Shown here one piece after another: positions 16,567 through 25,419 of a stretch of DNA of 64,000 nucleotides. The DNA is from Halapricum hydrolyticum (GTDB lineage: Archaea > Halobacteriota > Halobacteria > Halobacteriales > Haloarculaceae). The stretch lies in the NCBI GenBank assembly GCA_025517565.1, contig JAOPKD010000003.1, forward strand, positions 1 through 64,000, written 5' to 3'. The translations under genes and the position numbers were made by a program. The number at the start of each line of letters is the position of its first letter. Position 1 is the first letter of the stretch. Under the pieces are notes generated by a model. It was not told the origin of the DNA, did not search any database, and worked only from the letters and a program-made list of their open reading frames with translations.

Positions 16567-18851
16567 GCGATTCGACTGCCCGGGAGTCCGACGCGAGGCG
16601 GGGGAGTCGTCGACGCTCGACCGACCGACCGCTCCTGCCCGAGACGCTGCGTCGTCACGTCGCCGCTCCCCGGATGTCGGCACTTCGGCTTGCGTCGTTG
16701 CTCGCCGCGGGGCTGGTACTCGTGTCGGTGCTCGCGACGGTCTACCGCGTGCTGGACGTCGTCGGAGACCCGACCGACGTTCTCGGGCTGGCGGCGGTTA
16801 TCATCGTCGCTGCGACGCTGGGCGCACGACTGTTCGGCGTCCGGCAGGCAGCGATCACCGCCGGCGGCCTCCTCGCTGTGGGGCTCGGGTGGTATCTCGC
16901 CGAACTCCCCACCGAGAACACGTTCGCGCTCGCGGTCCACGTCGAGTACGTCCTGGCGCTGCTATCGGGTCGATCCATTCTGGAGATCGTCAACGTCGAG
17001 CAGTGGCTCCTCGCCGTCACGCCCGCACCGGTCTTTCTCACGTGGTTTCTCGCGCTCCGTCATCGCTACGTGCTGGCGGCGGTCGCGGGCGGATCGGCGG
17101 TCGGTTTCGTCGTGCTGACCGGCGACGCGACGCTGCCGGTCGCGACGATGGGGTGCGTCGGTGCCCTCGCGTTGCTCGGGTTCGGGACGCTCGAACGGGC
17201 CGGCGGGACGATCTCGGACGCCGACGTCGTGGTGGTTGTCCTCGCGGTCGCCGTCGGAGCTTCGCTGTCGATTACGCTCGTCCCTCAGGAGGCGACGATG
17301 ACTTACTCTCCGGGTGTCGGATTCGAGCGCGCGACGGAGTACGCGACCGAGGGGACGCTCGAAGCGGATCTGCTCGCGACGAACGATCGAGTCAGAATCG
17401 GTGGACGTACCGAACTCTCCGCGGAGACGCGCTGGACGGTCGAGAGCGACCGCGAGCGGTACTGGCGTGTCGGTGCGTACGACCTCTATACGGGCGAGGG
17501 CTGGATCAGACGGCCCAATTCGATCGCCGAGACGTCCGTTCGACGCGCAGCCGCGGAGACCGTCACGCAGCGATTCACGGCCGAGTCCCGTATCGCGACG
17601 GTACCGGCCGCGTGGCGTCCGATCGGCGTCGAAGGGATCGACGTGCGCACGACCGTGTTTCGCGGATTCGAGCCGATCGGATCGTTACAGCCCGGGGAAT
17701 CGTACGTCGCTGAGAGTCGCGTCATCGATCCCTCCCCCAGTCAGTTGCGACGGGCTGGCGACTCCTACCCGGAGACGGTCACCTCGCGGTTCCTTCAGGT
17801 CCCGGACAGCACGCCTGATCGCGTCGCACAGGCGGCTGAGGCCGTCGCCGGTGACGCGGAAACGCCGTACGGAACTGCCGTTCGCATCGAGGGGTGGCTC
17901 AAGAACACCAAGGATTATTCGCTGTCGATCGATCGCCCGTCAGGTGACATCGCCGACTCGTTCCTCTTCGAGATGGAGGCGGGCTACTGCACGTATTTCG
18001 CGACGACGATGGTCGTGATGCTTCGCACGCAGGGCGTCCCGGCCCGCCTGGCCGTCGGGTACACGCCCGGCGAACGGGTCGGGGACGACACCTGGCGCGT
18101 CCGCGGCTACAACTCACACTCCTGGGTCGAGGTGTATTTCCCCGAAGTCGGCTGGGTGCAGTTCGACCCGACGCCGTCACAGCCGCGCGAACAGGCCGCC
18201 AGCGAACAGTTCCCTGACGTTGAGACAGCGTCCGATAGCGAGAGTGATACCGGGGAGAACTCCGAAGAAAGCGGTTCGGGGCCGACGCCGGACGCAGGTC
18301 GCGTTCCCGGCTGGGTTCCGGATCCCGACTCAGGGGGATCGGATCCGGCCGGCCAGTCAGATGCGACGGACACGCGGACGCCGATTCCGGCTGACGATTC
18401 GGGACCGACACTCCAGGATCCCGCGATCAACGCTCCGTCCGTCGACCGGCCGGATCGGCCGGGCTGGGAGCGACTCCTGCTGGGATCGATCGTCGTCGTT
18501 GGCCTGCTCGCTGGCGTCCGTCGCTCCGGTGCGTTCGGACGTCTCTACCGTGTGATCTGGTTGCGCTGGCAGCCCCGATCCGATCCGATGACCGACCTCA
18601 CGCGAGCCTACGACCGGCTGGAGTATCTCTTCGAGCGCGTCCACCGCCCCCGTCGCGCTGGCGAGACGCCGCGGCAGTATTTCGAGGCGATCGAGGCAGA
18701 CGAGCGCGCGATGACAGTCCGACGGCGATACGAGCAGGCCCGGTACGCCGGCGAGGTCGATCCGGCAGCAGCCGATCGCGCCGTCGCGCTCGCGGACGCA
18801 GTCGTCGCCGAACACGTCCGGTTCGTCGTGGCAGGTCCCGATAGTGTTTAA
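16563..18851 (+). CDS. Membrane transglutaminase-like protein with DUF3488 and DUF4129 regions (762 aa)
   Basis: The N-terminal third holds several membrane helices (DUF3488/TgpA-like). The extracellular middle has a transglutaminase core with catalytic Cys in AGYCTYFATTMV, His in YNSHSWVEVY and Asp in QFDPTPS. A Ser/Thr/Asp-rich linker, one more membrane helix and a C-terminal DUF4129 region (PRQYFEAIEADERAM) follow. GTG 16563 overlaps the DUF58 stop by four bases. This is the third operon member; a protease or cross-linking role on envelope proteins is plausible but unproved. Confidence 0.9.
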   Translation: MSDSTARESDARRGSRRRSTDRPLLPETLRRHVAAPRMSALRLASLLAAGLVLVSVLATVYRVLDVVGDPTDVLGLAAVIIVAATLGARLFGVRQAAITAGGLLAVGLGWYLAELPTENTFALAVHVEYVLALLSGRSILEIVNVEQWLLAVTPAPVFLTWFLALRHRYVLAAVAGGSAVGFVVLTGDATLPVATMGCVGALALLGFGTLERAGGTISDADVVVVVLAVAVGASLSITLVPQEATMTYSPGVGFERATEYATEGTLEADLLATNDRVRIGGRTELSAETRWTVESDRERYWRVGAYDLYTGEGWIRRPNSIAETSVRRAAAETVTQRFTAESRIATVPAAWRPIGVEGIDVRTTVFRGFEPIGSLQPGESYVAESRVIDPSPSQLRRAGDSYPETVTSRFLQVPDSTPDRVAQAAEAVAGDAETPYGTAVRIEGWLKNTKDYSLSIDRPSGDIADSFLFEMEAGYCTYFATTMVVMLRTQGVPARLAVGYTPGERVGDDTWRVRGYNSHSWVEVYFPEVGWVQFDPTPSQPREQAASEQFPDVETASDSESDTGENSEESGSGPTPDAGRVPGWVPDPDSGGSDPAGQSDATDTRTPIPADDSGPTLQDPAINAPSVDRPDRPGWERLLLGSIVVVGLLAGVRRSGAFGRLYRVIWLRWQPRSDPMTDLTRAYDRLEYLFERVHRPRRAGETPRQYFEAIEADERAMTVRRRYEQARYAGEVDPAAADRAVALADAVVAEHVRFVVAGPDSV

Positions 18852-18853
18852 TA
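18847..18853 (+). promoter_or_regulatory. TATA-like box for eIF1
   Basis: TTTAATA lies 26-32 bases before the ATG at 18879, across the stop codon of the transglutaminase gene. This suggests eIF1 has its own leaderless promoter even though it follows the operon closely. Confidence 0.4.
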
Positions 18854-18854
18854 G

Positions 18855-19172
<318 letters not shown>

Positions 19173-19267
19173 CCGACTCGATTCGGGAAACCGCACGAGT
19201 GCGGTCTTCCCGGTCTGGTGCCGTTCTCGACCATAGAATCTTGTTTCCGGAGTGCGTAGAGTTACAG

Positions 19268-19606
19268 ATGAGCGAACAACGTTCGACCCGGCGGCGGTTC
19301 GTCGCGGGTGCGACGGCGGCGACGGCGATCGCACTGGCTGGCTGTGCGGGCGGGGACGACGACGGGGGCGTGCCCGAAGAGTACCGGACGGCGACGAGCA
19401 TCGGCGGCAACGAGCGCGACCCCGACAGCCTCTCCAGCAAGAACGCCGCAGCGTACCAGGAGTCGCCGAGTGGCGATCGCCAGTGCTCGAACTGCCGGTA
19501 CTTCATCGAAGACAAGAACGGCGACGGCGTCGGAGCGTGTGCGATCGTCGCCGGTGAGATCCAGCCCGACGCCTACTGCGCGCGATACGTTCGTCACGAG
19601 GGGTGA
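19268..19606 (+). CDS. High-potential iron-sulfur-type lipoprotein (112 aa)
   Basis: Tat signal (STRRRFVAGA) with lipobox ALAGC anchors a small HiPIP-like domain. The four cluster-ligand cysteines follow the HiPIP pattern: CSNC, then GACAIVAG, then DAYCARYV. Such proteins carry electrons on the outer face of the membrane. The start at 19268 fits the signal peptide. The stop codon sits in the first copy of a 29-base duplication. No partner oxidoreductase is adjacent. Confidence 0.88.
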   Translation: MSEQRSTRRRFVAGATAATAIALAGCAGGDDDGGVPEEYRTATSIGGNERDPDSLSSKNAAAYQESPSGDRQCSNCRYFIEDKNGDGVGACAIVAGEIQPDAYCARYVRHEG

Positions 19607-19654
19607 TGGTTCGGACTGGTGCTCTGCGAGGGTGATGGTTCGGACTAGTGCTCG
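19601..19654 (+). repeat. Tandem 29-base duplication at the HiPIP stop codon
   Basis: GGGTGATGGTTCGGACTGGT at 19601 is repeated from 19630 with one change (ACTAGT for ACTGGT). The first copy contains the gene's TGA. It looks like a recent duplication of the 3' end. Confidence 0.85.
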
Positions 19655-19775
19655 GGGGAGCGGCTCTGTTTCCTCCGCGTACCAATCTCACATCGCAGGC
19701 CGTTCATCCGTCTGTCTGCGATCGGCGCAGCTCCGAAAAGCGCACGAAGGCGGCGTGTTGACCGATCGTACCAAA

Positions 19776-19790
19776 CCCACTATTAGTGGG
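19776..19790. promoter_or_regulatory. Perfect 15-base palindrome upstream of the DUF7123-like gene
   Basis: CCCACTATTAGTGGG is an exact palindrome about 19 bases before the ATG at 19809. It overlaps where a leaderless promoter would lie, so a dimeric regulator could bind here. Function is inferred only from symmetry and position. Confidence 0.4.
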
Positions 19791-19808
19791 TCGTCCGTAT
19801 CGGGTAGT

Positions 19809-20066
19809 ATGAGCGCGACAGCACGACAGCAGGCAAGCGGGGCCACCCAGTCCACGCTGACAGACAAACAGCGCGCGATCCTGGAATACCTCCGGGAGCA
19901 CGCCGATTCCCGGACCTACTTCAAGTCGCGGCTCATCGGCGAGGAACTCGGGATGTCGGCCAAGGAGGTCGGGACGAACATGGCACCGCTTCAGGAGGGG
20001 GACTTCGACGTCGACATCGAAAAGTGGGGCTACTCCTCCTCGACGACCTGGATGGTCACGGCCTAG
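19809..20066 (+). CDS. Small winged-helix-like protein, DUF7123-type (85 aa)
   Basis: A conserved-looking haloarchaeal small protein. LTDKQRAILEYLREHADS is a first helix pair, and LIGEELGMSAKEVGTNMAPL looks like a helix-turn-helix. It ends in SSSTTWMVTA, which resembles a wing. I recall this family as DUF7123 but cannot check. A regulatory DNA-binding role is possible. It is convergent with nikR, which ends 36 bases away. Confidence 0.8.
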   Translation: MSATARQQASGATQSTLTDKQRAILEYLREHADSRTYFKSRLIGEELGMSAKEVGTNMAPLQEGDFDVDIEKWGYSSSTTWMVTA

Positions 20067-20101
20067 CACTCTGTCAACTGTCATTTCTTTCGACACATTC
20101 G

Positions 20102-20515
20102 CTAGGTAACTTTCACGTCCATCGGTGTCACCGAATAGTCGACAGTCGTCGTCCTCTGTGTCGCACGGACCTTGCCGACGAACGTCGAGATGTCGTCGAG
20201 ACCGCCCTCCAGGATAAACAGCTCCATGCACTGGTGGTCGCCGACGTGACTGTGGAAATTCGAAACCACGAGCCGATCGTACTCGTGGCGTAGCTGCATC
20301 ATCCGCTCTTCGGCGTTCGAGGTCTCGTAGTCGAACAGCACCGTCACGATCCCCAGCAGGTCCCTGTCTTCGAGTTTCTTGTCCTCGAACTCGCCCATGA
20401 GGTTCCGCGCGGCCTCACGCAAGACCTCGCTGCGACCCGTGTAACCGTGTTCGTCGGCGAACTCGTCGATCCGATCGAGTAACTCCTCCGGCATCGAGAC
20501 GCTTGCGACGGTCAT
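20102..20515 (-). CDS. nikR: Nickel-responsive regulator NikR (137 aa)
   Basis: A ribbon-helix-helix repressor fused to an ACT-like metal domain. The N-terminal [19 protein letters not shown] is the DNA-binding ribbon. The metal site residues follow the NikR pattern of spaced His and Cys: a His in LRHEYDRL, then [14 protein letters not shown]. It controls nickel or another transition-metal uptake in known members. No nickel transporter is adjacent. A TATA-like box lies 23-30 bases upstream of the start. Confidence 0.93.
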   Translation of the reverse strand: MTVASVSMPEELLDRIDEFADEHGYTGRSEVLREAARNLMGEFEDKKLEDRDLLGIVTVLFDYETSNAEERMMQLRHEYDRLVVSNFHSHVGDHQCMELFILEGGLDDISTFVGKVRATQRTTTVDYSVTPMDVKVT

Positions 20516-20537
20516 ATACTAACCGAGCGGGTGTGAG

Positions 20538-20545
20538 TTAATAAA
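20538..20545 (-). promoter_or_regulatory. TATA-like box for nikR
   Basis: TTTATTAA on the minus strand, 23-30 bases before the ATG at 20515, consistent with a leaderless transcript. Confidence 0.45.
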
Positions 20546-20618
20546 CTTCAGCATTCCAGAACCGAATCGAATGCCACTCGGTCGAGCGTCGACGGGGCGA
20601 CCACCTGCTCGAACGTCG

Positions 20619-21284
20619 CTACTCGAACCGAACGCCCAGGTCGTGCAGTCTGTCGTTGTGCTGGGCGACGTTGATCAAAAGCGGCGTGATCCCCTCGATC
20701 TCGGGCGCGTTGGCGATCCCGCCGGCATCGAGCGGTCGCAGCCCTTCGATCCCGCCGGCCAGATCAGCGACCGTCGACTTGGCGTCGGGATCGTCACCGA
20801 CCAGGAGCGTGTCGATCCCGAGATCGGCGTCCAGGTTCGCCAGCCGGCCGGCCGCGAGGTTGTGGAACGCGCCGACGACAGGCACGTCTTCGGGTGCGGC
20901 GTCGGCTGCCAGTGCGGTCACGCTGCCGGCGCTGGGCGGATTGTAGTGAAAGCCGTCCGCGTCGCGTTGCATGCCGACCGCGGGACTGACGAGTACCGCG
21001 TCGTCCAGTTCGTCCGCGACCGCGTCGATCGTATCCGTAAGATGGTACGCCGGGACCGCTGCGACGACCACGTCGGCGTTGGCCGCGGCGTCGGAGTTTT
21101 TCGCTCCCTCGATAGTCACGTCCAGGCCACGGCTGTCCAGTTCCGTCTCGTACTCGTTTGCCTTCGCTCGGGCACGGTCGGCCTCGCGCGAGCCGATCAC
21201 GAGCTCGTGATCGGTGTCATAGCCCCACCGCAGCGCCAGTCCCTCGCCGATGTCTCCCGTACCGCCGAGTATCGCGATTCGCAT
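20619..21284 (-). CDS. npdG: F420H2:NADP oxidoreductase (221 aa)
   Basis: Transfers hydride between F420 and NADP. The N-terminal Rossmann motif GGTGDIGEGLALRW, followed by GSREADRARAKA (a Ser-Arg pair that binds the NADP phosphate), is typical of NpdG. VVVAAVPAYHL and AFHNLAAGRL are further family segments. The size matches the archaeal enzyme. It complements cofE and mer in this window, so F420 is evidently made, reduced and used. Confidence 0.92.
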   Translation of the reverse strand: MRIAILGGTGDIGEGLALRWGYDTDHELVIGSREADRARAKANEYETELDSRGLDVTIEGAKNSDAAANADVVVAAVPAYHLTDTIDAVADELDDAVLVSPAVGMQRDADGFHYNPPSAGSVTALAADAAPEDVPVVGAFHNLAAGRLANLDADLGIDTLLVGDDPDAKSTVADLAGGIEGLRPLDAGGIANAPEIEGITPLLINVAQHNDRLHDLGVRFE

Positions 21285-21323
21285 ACCGGTATCTTCGCCG
21301 AGAAGTGGTTAAGCGTTCCGCGA

Positions 21324-22214
21324 TCAGTTCGCCGGCGGCTCTTCGACGCACTCTAGCAACTCGGGCAGGTCGTTGACCGACTCGACGACAGCGCTCGCGC
21401 CGGCGCGTTCGAACTTCTCACGGCCGCTTTCGCCGCTGAGCCCGCCAGTCAGTACGCCGATTCCGTGATAGGTTCGGTCCGGGTCCGCGTCGGCGGCGTT
21501 TTGTGCCGTCCGGACGTCGTCGAGCGTATCGCCCGCGAAGGCGATCACCTCGCCGTCAAGACGTTCTGCAAGGGTCACCAGTGCGGTCGGATCGGGTTTG
21601 CCCGCTTCCCAGTCGTCCATCGTGAACCGGTGTTCCTCCGGCACGTCGAGCCCGACGCGTTCGAGCGCGATGTCGGCCTCGGCGGCTGGACGACCGGTCA
21701 AAACGCCGATCTCGAACCGCTCGGTCAGTGCCTCGCGGGTCTCCGGATCCAGCAGGACTGGCTCGTCGTGGATGTAGCCTCGGGTGTGCAGTTCTGGCGA
21801 GCCGCCTTCGAGTTCCCGGTAGAGATTTGCCCCGAGATATAGCTGCTGGAAGACGTCCCGGAGTCGGTCTCGGTCCCAGGCGTCGAGGACGCGCTCGCGC
21901 GGGGCCGGATCCAGTTCGTCGTCGACGACCGACCGGGCCGCGGCGAGGCCGCCACCCGAGGCGTCGATCCGGCTGGTGAAGGTCTCGATGCTCAGCGGGA
22001 ACCCCTCGCGACCGGCCAGGACGTACAGCGCGACGGCGTCGGTCAACTCCCAGTCGTTGTTGAACCCACCGGCGTCTTTGAACTGCTGGATCGCGGGCTG
22101 GGCGATCGCCTCCCCGTAGACCCGTTCGACGCTCTCGACGATCGCACGGCGATAGGACCCGGCGACGTCCACCAGGACGCCGTCGACGTCGAGAACGAGT
22201 GTGTCTGCGTGCAT
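21324..22214 (-). CDS. HAD hydrolase of the TIGR01548 type (296 aa)
   Basis: [20 protein letters not shown] carries the nucleophile Asp pair, [13 protein letters not shown] is motif II with Thr, KPDP gives the motif III Lys and [11 protein letters not shown] is motif IV. The large cap insertion (about residues 30-170) and the [13 protein letters not shown] segment are typical of the archaeal/cyanobacterial TIGR01548 subfamily, whose substrate I do not know. It lies 39 bases upstream of npdG on the same strand, so the two may be co-transcribed. Confidence 0.87.
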   Translation of the reverse strand: MHADTLVLDVDGVLVDVAGSYRRAIVESVERVYGEAIAQPAIQQFKDAGGFNNDWELTDAVALYVLAGREGFPLSIETFTSRIDASGGGLAAARSVVDDELDPAPRERVLDAWDRDRLRDVFQQLYLGANLYRELEGGSPELHTRGYIHDEPVLLDPETREALTERFEIGVLTGRPAAEADIALERVGLDVPEEHRFTMDDWEAGKPDPTALVTLAERLDGEVIAFAGDTLDDVRTAQNAADADPDRTYHGIGVLTGGLSGESGREKFERAGASAVVESVNDLPELLECVEEPPAN

Positions 22215-22310
22215 GTCTGTTCACTCGGCGTCCTCGTTGATAGGGATTGCTGTCGGGAATGTGGCCTCGCGGGAGTAACATTCACTTTGCTGTCCCCCAT
22301 ACCGGGATAC

Positions 22311-22832
22311 ATGCACGTCGATATCGTGCCGGTCGGTGACGTGTCCGCCTCCGTCAAGCGTGAGGCGTCGGCCGGACTGCGCTCTGTCTATGACTGTGAC
22401 GTGACTGTCCACGACACCCAGCCGATTCCGACGGGCGCGTACGACTCGAACCGCGAGCAGTACCGGGCCGAGGAGTTCATCGAGCTCGCCAGCGACATCG
22501 GGGAGGGGCAGAAGAACATCGCTATCACGGACAAGGACCTGTTCTACCGGCGGCGCAACTACGTCTTCGGGCTCGCCTACCTCGACGGCAACGGCTCGGT
22601 CATCTCGACGTATCGCCTGCAGACGTCTTCCGACGGCGGGCTCACGAACCGCTCGTCCGGTGAGGTCTTCGCCGAGCGCGTCCGCAAGGAGGTCGTCCAC
22701 GAGATCGGCCACACGCTCGGGCTCGAACACTGTGACAACAAGCGCTGTGTCATGAGCTTCTCGCCGACCGTCCGCGAAGTTGACGTCAAGGAACAGCACC
22801 TCTGTGGCTCGTGCCAGCGCGAGGTCCTCTAG
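22311..22832 (+). CDS. amzA: Archaemetzincin metalloprotease (173 aa)
   Basis: A compact zinc peptidase. The catalytic motif HEIGHTLGLEHC fits HExxHxxGxxHC, and the following DNKRCVMSFS and CGSC supply the four cysteines of the second, structural zinc site that defines archaemetzincins. Length is usual. ATG 22311 gives MHVDIVPVGDV, the normal N-terminus. It is divergent from the HAD gene. In vivo substrates are unknown. Confidence 0.93.
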   Translation: MHVDIVPVGDVSASVKREASAGLRSVYDCDVTVHDTQPIPTGAYDSNREQYRAEEFIELASDIGEGQKNIAITDKDLFYRRRNYVFGLAYLDGNGSVISTYRLQTSSDGGLTNRSSGEVFAERVRKEVVHEIGHTLGLEHCDNKRCVMSFSPTVREVDVKEQHLCGSCQREVL

Positions 22833-23217
22833 CGTCTCATCAATCACCCTGGAAATGACGACAATACCCCCTGGATCCCACGCACAAGGCCGCTGCCACC
22901 TACTTTCCTGATTGGCTCGTTTCATCCCCTGGGTGCCGGTCAAACACTCGTTCTTCGGTCCCGTTCGTTCGGTCGGCGTGCGTCTGGGTACCACCCCTGG
23001 TCTCCCGTTGGCATTCTCCCCTTTCCCTTTTTGCTGTCGTTCCGACGCAGAGAATGCCATGGCTCAATAGTTAACGATTAATAATAAATGTATCTGCGCC
23101 GGCAGTGGTTACCGGGTCGTGCACTGAACGATCCGGGATCGATCCCCCCGCACATCGATCCGTAACGAGGGGACGCCAGCCGACGGGTTCTTTCCCCGGT
23201 TGCGCGTCAGTCGATAT
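22833..23217. other. Intergenic region with an inverted repeat and an AT-rich promoter zone
   Basis: No gene is seen in these 385 bases. GGCATTCTC (23010-23018) and GAGAATGCC (23050-23058) form a perfect 9-bp inverted repeat with a 31-base loop. It is followed by an AT-rich stretch (TTAACGATTAATAATAAATG, 23071-23090), the most AT-rich patch before the phosphatase gene at 23218 and a likely distal promoter. Confidence 0.5.
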
Positions 23218-24009
23218 ATGTCCGACCTGCTGGCGGTCGCCGAACGAGCAGCCGACGCCGGAGCCGACCTCGCGATGGAGTACTTCCGCGGCGATGTCGC
23301 CGTCGAGACCAAGGCGACGTCGATGGATCTCGTCACCGAGGCCGACCGGCGTGCCCAGAAACGAATCGTCGAGGTCGTCCGCGAGTACGATCCGGACGCG
23401 GCCATCGTCGCCGAAGAACAGGACTTCCGAAAGACTGTCCCGGACAGCGGCGAAGCCTGGGTGATCGATCCCATCGACGGCACCACGAACTTCGTCCACG
23501 GGCTTTTGACGTGGGCACCCGCCGTGGCAGTCGTCCGGGACGGCGACCCCGTCGCCGGTGCTGTCGTCGCTCCGGCCCGGGACGAGCGGTATCTCGCCGG
23601 GCCCGAACGCGCGACCGGGGACGGCGCTTCGCTGGCCGTCAGCGACCGATCCGACCCCGACTCGTTCGTCGTCGCGCCGATCCTCCGGTACAGCGGGAGT
23701 CGGGCCGACAGGGAACGGTTCGCCGGACTGACGACCCGACTGGTGACCGAACTGGGCGACGTCCGACGGCTCGGCTCGGCGCAGGTGACGCTCGCGCTCG
23801 TCGCTGCCGGGTCGCTGGACGCGACCGTCGGCCCCTTCCCGCCGCATGCCTGGGACACTGTCGCCGGCGCGCACATGGTCGAGCGTGCCGGCGGAACCGT
23901 CACCGATCTCGCCGGCGATTCGTGGACGCCCGACAGCGACGGGATCGTCGCGACCAACGGCGGGGCGCACGACGCCATTCTCGACCGACTCGACGGGTTC
24001 GACGAGTGA
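23218..24009 (+). CDS. Inositol-monophosphatase/FBPase-family phosphatase (263 aa)
   Basis: Mg2+-dependent sugar phosphatase. Metal ligands are in VAEEQDF (Glu), WVIDPIDGTTNF (DxIDGT) and AWDTVAGAHMVERAGG (WDxxAG). Members act on myo-inositol-1-phosphate, fructose-1,6-bisphosphate or both; this one cannot be assigned. The start at 23218 gives MSDLLAVAERAADAG, the usual first helix. The last 15 codons are echoed three times in the following 120 bases. Confidence 0.9.
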   Translation: MSDLLAVAERAADAGADLAMEYFRGDVAVETKATSMDLVTEADRRAQKRIVEVVREYDPDAAIVAEEQDFRKTVPDSGEAWVIDPIDGTTNFVHGLLTWAPAVAVVRDGDPVAGAVVAPARDERYLAGPERATGDGASLAVSDRSDPDSFVVAPILRYSGSRADRERFAGLTTRLVTELGDVRRLGSAQVTLALVAAGSLDATVGPFPPHAWDTVAGAHMVERAGGTVTDLAGDSWTPDSDGIVATNGGAHDAILDRLDGFDE

Positions 24010-24131
24010 GTCTCGACTGACCGATGGGTTCGACGAGTGACCGGCGGCGAGGCGCACGATGCTGTCCTCGACCGATTCGGCAGGTTCGCGACGTGGTCCT
24101 CGACCGGCTCGACGGATTCGACGAGCGCGTC
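23963..24131 (+). repeat. Degenerate repeats of the phosphatase 3' end
   Basis: The terminal coding segment (AHDAILDRLDGFDE, ending 24009) recurs in decayed form. GATGGGTTCGACGAGTGA ends at 24040. A longer copy with GGCGCACGATGCTGTCCTCG follows (about 24050-24090), and GTCCTCGACCGGCTCGACGG starts near 24092. The copies are in mixed frames. They look like successive partial duplications of the gene end, not a functional array. Confidence 0.7.
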
Positions 24132-24148
24132 TCGTCGGATCGGAGCGT

Positions 24149-24406
24149 TTAGCTGGCGTCCCTGAGCGCGCCGGCCAGTTCGGTTTCGTCGACGAACAGC
24201 TCGAACCGCTCGAGACCGTCGACGGCCACGACCGGCACGCGGTCGCCGTACCGCTCGCGGAGGTCGGGGTCACCATCCACGTCGACAGTCTCGATTTCGA
24301 CGGTAATCTCCGCCGCGCTGGCGACCGATTCGATCGTCTCGATGGCCTCTTCGCAGAGCTCGCAGGGCTGGCGGCGATACACGGTGATCGGGACCGGATC
24401 GGTCAT
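24149..24406 (-). CDS. Glutaredoxin-like thiol-disulfide protein (85 aa)
   Basis: A thioredoxin-fold domain with the redox-active CELC motif near residues 15-18 in ITVYRRQPCELCEEA. The cis-Pro region VPVVAVDG follows, and a Glu-rich C-terminal helix ends the protein. Size fits a minimal glutaredoxin. Haloarchaea use gamma-glutamylcysteine, so the reductant may not be glutathione. It is divergent from the SDR gene that starts at 24460. Confidence 0.88.
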   Translation of the reverse strand: MTDPVPITVYRRQPCELCEEAIETIESVASAAEITVEIETVDVDGDPDLRERYGDRVPVVAVDGLERFELFVDETELAGALRDAS

Positions 24407-24459
24407 CGACCGTGCTTCGCGTCGTGTCCGTTTTTGCCTTCCGGCCCGTTTGGCTGTCC

Positions 24460-25413
24460 ATGAGAAACTGGTCAGTCGACGACGTGCCGCGCCTCGACGA
24501 TCATGTGATCGTCGTCACCGGGGCGAACAGCGGGCTCGGGTTCGAGGCGACGCGGGTGTTCGCACAGCGCGGGGCGACCGTCGTGATGGCCTGCCGGAGC
24601 GTCGAGCGAGGCAACGACGCCAGGCGGCGGATCGAAGCTACGGATCCGGACGGCCACCTTGACGTCCGCGAGTGTGATCTGGGCGACCGCAAGTCGATCC
24701 AGGACTTCTCCGAAGGCGTTCACGAGACCTACGACTCGCTCGACGTCCTCTGCAACAACGCCGGCGTCATGGCGATCCCACGACGCGAGACCGCGGACGG
24801 CTTCGAGGCGCAGTTCGGCGTCAACCACCTCGGACACTTCGCGCTCACGGGCCACCTGCTCGATCTCTTGCGGACGAGCAACGGCGAAGCACGCGTCGTC
24901 ACACAGTCCAGTGGCATGCACGAGCGCGGGGAGATGGACTTCGACGACCTCCACGGGGAACGCAACTACGACAAGTGGGACGCCTACGGCCAGAGCAAAC
25001 TCGCGAACGTCCTGTTCGCCTACGAACTCCAGCGGCGGCTCGACGCAGCGGGGATCGACGAGGTCACCAGCGTCGCCGTCCATCCCGGCTACGCGGACAC
25101 GAACCTCCAGGCCCGGACGGGTCGCGAATCCGGCTCGAAACTCGTGTATGCGGCGATGAAACTCGCAAACACCGTCTTCGCGCAGTCGGCTCGAAAGGGC
25201 GCTCTCCCGATGCTCTACGCCGCCGTCGTCGACGATCTCGATGGCGGGAGCTACGTCGGACCCGGCGGTTTCCTGAACATGCGCGGCGCGCCCGACGTAC
25301 AGCGGTCCAGTGACCGATCCTACGACCGGGACACCGCGACGCGACTGTGGGACGTCTCCGAAGACGCGACCGGCGTCACCTACGACCTCCCGGCGACGGC
25401 GGCTGACGGTTGA
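24460..25413 (+). CDS. Short-chain dehydrogenase/reductase (317 aa)
   Basis: A classical SDR of the retinol-dehydrogenase/WWOX-like group. The cofactor motif TGANSGLGFEA has ACRSVERG after it, suggesting NADP preference. NNAGVMAIP is the structural motif, and the catalytic Ser is in TQSSGMHERG with Tyr/Lys in YGQSKLANVLF. The start at 24460 (MRNWSVDDVP) is favoured over 24412. The substrate is unknown; lipid or retinoid-like alcohols are typical of this subgroup. Confidence 0.9.
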   Translation: MRNWSVDDVPRLDDHVIVVTGANSGLGFEATRVFAQRGATVVMACRSVERGNDARRRIEATDPDGHLDVRECDLGDRKSIQDFSEGVHETYDSLDVLCNNAGVMAIPRRETADGFEAQFGVNHLGHFALTGHLLDLLRTSNGEARVVTQSSGMHERGEMDFDDLHGERNYDKWDAYGQSKLANVLFAYELQRRLDAAGIDEVTSVAVHPGYADTNLQARTGRESGSKLVYAAMKLANTVFAQSARKGALPMLYAAVVDDLDGGSYVGPGGFLNMRGAPDVQRSSDRSYDRDTATRLWDVSEDATGVTYDLPATAADG

Positions 25414-25419
25414 GACTGC

